Positions 60,312 through 64,000 of a stretch of DNA of 64,000 bases are shown here, piece after piece; within the stretch, counting starts at the first letter, position 1; each line of letters starts with the position of its first letter. Below the pieces are notes generated by a model, which did not search any database, had not been told where the DNA came from, and worked only from the letters and a program-made list of their open reading frames with translations. Source of the stretch: Stentor roeselii (Eukaryota > Ciliophora > Heterotrichea > Heterotrichida > Stentoridae). The position numbers were made by a program, and so were the translations under genes. Location: assembly GCA_006503475.1 (NCBI GenBank), contig RSEH01000125.1, positions 62,001 through 126,000 of the forward strand, read 5' to 3'.

Positions 60312-61220
60312 TTATTCTAATGTAGAGTTATAAGTAGAGTTATACACATGGATATGGTCGTGGTCCTTCATCTTCGGCTTGTCAACGATTTTAACGATTT
60401 CAACAGCGGAAGTCCTGTGATGTGTTTTCATGTCGTAAGGAATTTCAAGAAAACCTGCAAGTTGACTGAGCTGATGTCCGTGAAGATGATGAATCGAGTT
60501 CTCATCAGCTACAGAGACCAACGTCGCGTTGAAGCTGAATTGATCTCCTCGGTTCAAGCGAATTATCTGATCTTTGCACTTTTCCAGGTCACTTTGACTG
60601 AACGTCAGTACCAAGTCGGCGTAGACTTCAGATTCAGTGGGACTCATCTTTACAAGTAAAACTGCAGCGTGTTCTCCTCGGAACCAACCTTGGTTCACTG
60701 TAGCCTTCATCAGAAACCCCTGCCAATTGACCACCTTTCCTGAGTATTTCGAGGTAAAAGTACTGACTACCTCGTTTTTATCTTTGATGATCTTTTCAGC
60801 ACTGCAGTCACTTAGATAGTCCTCCCATTTCACAGAACTTACATCAAGCACTGACTCCATCTTCGAAGTGGCTAAAAAGCAGAAAAAAGTAAGAACGATT
60901 AAAAAGTAAATCAAATATCTTCGAGAAAAAATCAAGGCGAAATTGCCGAAGTGAATAGAAATCACCTGGTCGTTTAAGCTTCTTCTAGAAAAAATCTCTT
61001 GTTTCTTGATAAGCGTCTTGCAATTAGGACATCTGAGCGAAATCGTTTTGGTCAAAGGAACCCAAACAGGAAGTACTAAAAGACTCCAGAATCTGAGTAG
61101 AAAGACTAAAAAAGCTGAAGTGAGAAGAGTTATTTTGTTAGACTCAGCAACCACCTGAGCTTCAACAGTCGAGTCACAACTGGGACATTTGACTTGCACG
61201 GATTCGCAGTCTTGCTCCAT
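60312..61220 (-). CDS. LITAF-like zinc/membrane protein with a second helix and a C-terminal beta domain
   Basis: 302 aa. C12-P-S-C15, a hydrophobic segment about 30-58, then C64-P-N-C67 ('LRCPNCKTLIKK') give the LITAF arrangement of a membrane-inserted helix between two CxxC knuckles. A second helix about 101-117 ('YLIYFLIVLTFFCFLA') leads to a domain about 128-270 with 'VNWQGFLMKATVNQGWF', 'VLLVKMSPTES', 'LNRGDQFSFNATLVS' and 'HHLHGHQL', a beta-rich, OB-like pattern somewhat like the wolframin C-terminus (tentative). The tail is His-rich ('MKDHDHIHVYN'). LITAF proteins sit on endosome/lysosome membranes. CTATAA abuts the ATG (61221-61226). It is divergent from the next gene by 61 bp. Confidence 0.7.
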   Translation of the reverse strand: MEQDCESVQVKCPSCDSTVEAQVVAESNKITLLTSAFLVFLLRFWSLLVLPVWVPLTKTISLRCPNCKTLIKKQEIFSRRSLNDQVISIHFGNFALIFSRRYLIYFLIVLTFFCFLATSKMESVLDVSSVKWEDYLSDCSAEKIIKDKNEVVSTFTSKYSGKVVNWQGFLMKATVNQGWFRGEHAAVLLVKMSPTESEVYADLVLTFSQSDLEKCKDQIIRLNRGDQFSFNATLVSVADENSIHHLHGHQLSQLAGFLEIPYDMKTHHRTSAVEIVKIVDKPKMKDHDHIHVYNSTYNSTLE

Positions 61221-61281
61221 TTATAGAGACAGGGTAAGCGAAAAGTGAATTAAACATTACTGATGAAGTTATTTCTAATAA

Positions 61282-62166
61282 ATGGAATTAAGTCCTAGAT
61301 TAAAAAGTTTTGTCGAGGAAGTCGAAGAAGAACAGCAAAAAATCCAGAAGTATTTGATTGATTTGAAGAATGATGGGATTTTAGATGACAGTCTTGAAAT
61401 TTATCTGAAAGATTCTTTTAATGACCTCCAATTTCGAAAGGAAAAACTTGTCAGAGACTTGGCTCAAAATTCTTATTTCCCGATAACTGATTCGAGTGAA
61501 CAGAATCAATCAAATAAGACCATCAATGGCCAGAGAATCATGAAAAAACCTTCACAAGAACCTGTCAGTTTCGTGAAGGACTCCAAATCTGACAAAAACC
61601 TTCAACCGGTAAAGAGGGTCAGCGTTTTTCACAAGAAGACAAGTCCGGAAAGAGGAAATAGTCCTTCAGCTAGAAGATATTCTCCTCAGTCTCAGGGGAT
61701 TTATGAGAAAAAGAAGAGAAATCAATGCAAGGCTAATAAAGTGAGCCCTGCTTGTAGCACCAGGTCGAGTAGAAGCAGTGAGGATAAGTTTGTGGCTGAG
61801 AATTCAGAGAAAAATGATGAACTTTGGGTTAAATATGAAGAACTTAGGGAAATCAGGAATAAGGCACATGAAAAAATGCTGATGTTGAAGGAACGCATGC
61901 TTGTGGATAAGGAAATCAAGATTAATAAAATTATTCAGAAGGTTAAGGATCAGAATGAGAAGTGTAAGAAATCTTATGAAAATATCAGGAATTGTATCAG
62001 ACCTCCAAGGTCTCCAAGAGAAAAACCAACCAGTGAGAGTAACGATAAAATTGTAATAAATATTCAGACTGATCTTGTTTACACAATATCAGGAATACCT
62101 AAGAGTAAAGTAAATCAATTCATCAATCTAGTGAAGCATAAAAAGTATGTGGATGAGATAAACTAA
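61282..62166 (+). CDS. Hypothetical coiled-coil protein
   Basis: 294 aa as read. An N-terminal helix ('LKSFVEEVEEEQQKIQKYLID'), a basic Ser/Pro-rich middle with 'SPSARRYSPQS', a helix about 180-240, then 'PPRSPREKP'. GTAATAAATATTCAG at 62053-62067 fits the intron pattern, is in phase 0 and stop-free; removal joins K-I to T-D-L-V-Y. Function unknown. CTAATAA precedes the ATG. Confidence 0.75.
   Translation: MELSPRLKSFVEEVEEEQQKIQKYLIDLKNDGILDDSLEIYLKDSFNDLQFRKEKLVRDLAQNSYFPITDSSEQNQSNKTINGQRIMKKPSQEPVSFVKDSKSDKNLQPVKRVSVFHKKTSPERGNSPSARRYSPQSQGIYEKKKRNQCKANKVSPACSTRSSRSSEDKFVAENSEKNDELWVKYEELREIRNKAHEKMLMLKERMLVDKEIKINKIIQKVKDQNEKCKKSYENIRNCIRPPRSPREKPTSESNDKIVINIQTDLVYTISGIPKSKVNQFINLVKHKKYVDEIN
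62053..62067 (+). other. Candidate 15-nt intron (stop-free)
   Basis: GTAATAAATATTCAG fits GTA-N6-A-N2-YAG; unspliced it would read V-I-N-I-Q. No paralog to test it. Confidence 0.5.
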
Positions 62167-62624
62167 TATTTAATAACAACTCTGAAAAAAACTTAAAGTG
62201 TGATAGAAATTCTTCTGAATTGAGAAAAGGCTGCTTGAGTTGAAGAAATTATTTCTTTTGTTTAAAAAAAATGTTCATTCAAATTCAGGCTACCGTATTC
62301 AAAACCCAAATTAAATAGATTTATTTCAACAAATAACTCTACAGATAAATATTTGACAAAATAATATATTAATCTAAATCCCACTATAAAATTAAAAATA
62401 ACTCCAGTCTTCTAAAATCTTTCCTTATCCAATCTCCCTATCAATCTCTACAAAAATTCAACTACAATCAACCCCTACTAACCCTAAAAGTTCAAAGTTC
62501 CTCAAAACCAAATCAATCCTCTAAATTAAACCACGATTCAACCTCCTTCTCTAATCCAAACTTCTTCAAATCTCAACAGAACTAAACTCCAAGAACCCGA
62601 ACAACCTCCCCAATAAATAATCAA
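62167..62624. other. Intergenic region
   Basis: About 460 bp of AT-rich DNA between two plus-strand genes; 'caataaataatcaa' just before the DENN ATG. Nothing else seen. Confidence 0.55.
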
Positions 62625-64000
62625 ATGGCATCCTGGGAAGAAAAGTTCGAAAATTTACTTTCAGAGTACTCTCTGTTAAGTGCAGAGCACAACCAACTAA
62701 AGCTATCCTCAGACCGTTTAAAGAAGTACTGTCGTTTCCTAGAAGAAGAAAACCTGAGCCTTCGTGATCAAATCTCTCATTTCAAGTCATCCGGGCATGA
62801 AAAGCAGTCAGAAATCCAAATTTCTCATTCACTGACCGACCTGAAGCACATCAAGCCGAAACAGACGAAACCAGCGCGTTTCATCAGTCCTGACACTTCA
62901 CAAGAAGTACCGGCGAAGGTCTTCACGCCGATGAAAACGCCTCAGCCGACGCCGGACACAGGAGCCGAGTCAGAGTCTTCCAGCAGTCTTTTCGAGGCCT
63001 TTTTCGTGATCGGGTTGAAAGAAGTGTCACTCGAGACTCGCCCTGGCGAGAGTATTTTATTCGAGTACCCTGCAAACAACTCGATTTCCAAAGCAATGAA
63101 AAACGTTTTCCCTAATATCGCCCTGAGCAGGAAAGAAGTAAAAGAACTGAAACTGACAGGGTCTGCCTCTGAAGTCAACAATTTGATTTTCGGGCAGATT
63201 CCTTCGAAACGCAATGAAAACTGCTTTATTTTTACCTTGAGGACTGAAGAGGTTGATAAGGATATCGAGTTGGACTTGCCGAACTCGAACCATGAAGTGG
63301 TTTATTTCACTTGTTTGGTGATTGACGACATTCACCAGAAGGAAGATATTGAGTTTATAGTGAGTAAGTCTTATTGCATCGCGAGTTATGTTCCTGCCTT
63401 CGAACTGCATTACGAGACCTTGTGCAGCATTCTTTTTTTAAAGCGACTTCACCGAATGAACTTGATGAGTGAAAGCGACGTCGGTGAAATCACTCCAAGT
63501 CTTTCAAACCTTCACATCACAGACGAAGGAGTCGAGCTTTTAGAGGAGTTAGGAAAAGTGAACTACTTCGAAGAACGGTCTGAAATCGTATTAAAAACGA
63601 AAAGCATGGACTGTTTAAAATACCAAGTCCCTCAAAATGTCAGGTACCTGGACGTGGCCTGGCTTTGCATTCCTTTATTTTCTTCTCTTCCAGTCGAGGA
63701 CCTCTGCTGGCTGGTTTCCGCCCTGGTGCAAGAAAAGTCGATTATTTTCATTTCAAACAACTTGGGACTGCTCACTTCTGCAGTCCTCGGCCTTCGGTCA
63801 TTAATCCGGCCTTTGAACTGGCTGAGTCTTACAGTGCCTTTGATCCCTGAGAACCTGAAAGAAATCATCGAAGCTCCTGTCCCGCTCTTGGCTGGCACTA
63901 CTTACATGGACGCCAATACACGATACAAGTTCTCTAATATCGTCTGGGTTCTTCTCGATGAAAACGACCCTGAACATCGCATTCAAGTTTCAAGGAACTG
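62625..64000 (+). CDS. DENN-domain protein (5' part, runs off the window)
   Basis: The frame opens at ATG 62625 ('MASWEEKFENLLSEYS') and is still open at the right edge, at least 458 residues. A coiled coil (1-50), then a disordered segment, then an upstream-DENN-like part ('LFEAFFVIGLKEVS', 'KSYCIASYVPAFELHYETLC') and the core DENN: 'LFSSLPVEDLCWLVSALVQE', 'KSIIFISNNLGLLTSAVLGL', 'RPLNWLSLTVPLIPENL', 'IIEAPVPLLAG'. DENN proteins are exchange factors for Rab GTPases; the Rab partner is unknown. The gene uses more CG-containing codons than its left neighbours. No pattern-fitting intron was found in the visible part. Confidence 0.88.
   Translation, partial: MASWEEKFENLLSEYSLLSAEHNQLKLSSDRLKKYCRFLEEENLSLRDQISHFKSSGHEKQSEIQISHSLTDLKHIKPKQTKPARFISPDTSQEVPAKVFTPMKTPQPTPDTGAESESSSSLFEAFFVIGLKEVSLETRPGESILFEYPANNSISKAMKNVFPNIALSRKEVKELKLTGSASEVNNLIFGQIPSKRNENCFIFTLRTEEVDKDIELDLPNSNHEVVYFTCLVIDDIHQKEDIEFIVSKSYCIASYVPAFELHYETLCSILFLKRLHRMNLMSESDVGEITPSLSNLHITDEGVELLEELGKVNYFEERSEIVLKTKSMDCLKYQVPQNVRYLDVAWLCIPLFSSLPVEDLCWLVSALVQEKSIIFISNNLGLLTSAVLGLRSLIRPLNWLSLTVPLIPENLKEIIEAPVPLLAGTTYMDANTRYKFSNIVWVLLDENDPEHRIQVSRN

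Noticed and set aside
1-64000. Reassigned stop codons (for example TGA as Trp, as in Blepharisma)
   Set aside because: TAA, TAG and TGA all end well-supported genes, and long frames hold with the standard code.
1-64000. tRNA genes, CRISPR arrays, transposons or virus-like elements
   Set aside because: None seen by eye in the intergenic regions; the repeats present are short local tandem duplications.

Overview
The window looks like somatic (macronuclear) DNA of a heterotrich ciliate, most likely Stentor or a close relative. Three things support this. Introns are all exactly 15 nt. The standard genetic code is used, with TAA, TAG and TGA all ending genes (for example TGA at 35236 and TAG at 46563). 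Genes are packed with 8 to about 200 bp between them over much of the window. No tRNA, rRNA, CRISPR or recognisable mobile element was seen. Species assignment is inference.

Layout. 1-18.2 kb: three tandem minus-strand paralogs (137-4366, 7298-11236, 13905-18157) encode large cysteine-rich, LamG-like, multi-pass membrane proteins. A decayed fifth copy lies at about 5886-6425, and a B-box/kelch gene sits between the second and third copies. A fourth intact paralog is at 51104-54610. The third copy has a one-base frame break in an A6 tract. 18.9-31 kb: a small C2H2 zinc-finger gene and an apparently intronless 3612-aa fibrocystin-L (PKHD1L1)-like gene. 31.7-37.6 kb: a small unknown gene, a PGAP1-like GPI inositol-deacylase, a tandem CCCH zinc-finger protein, a TIPIN/Swi3 homolog and a Ser-rich protein. 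37.6-51 kb: a BEACH-WD40 giant, an ER thioredoxin-like protein with two CxxS sites and a KVDL tail, two unknown genes and an EF-hand/WD40 protein. 51-64 kb: the fourth paralog, a VPS9-domain protein, coiled-coil proteins, a 7TM receptor-like protein, CFAP418, a LITAF-like membrane protein, an unknown gene and a DENN-domain gene that runs off the right edge.

Themes. Several genes concern membrane surface and trafficking (LamG/Cys-rich receptors, fibrocystin-L, GPI remodelling, ER thiol retention, BEACH, VPS9, DENN). Others concern cilia (CFAP418, fibrocystin-L, EF-hand/WD40). These are neighbours, not operons. Two patterns run through the window. First, all 13 supported introns fit GTA-N6-A-N2-YAG. 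Because 15 is a multiple of three, many leave the reading frame open and look like coding sequence. Second, a YTATAA-type motif lies within about 1-12 nt of many start codons, which helped choose several starts.
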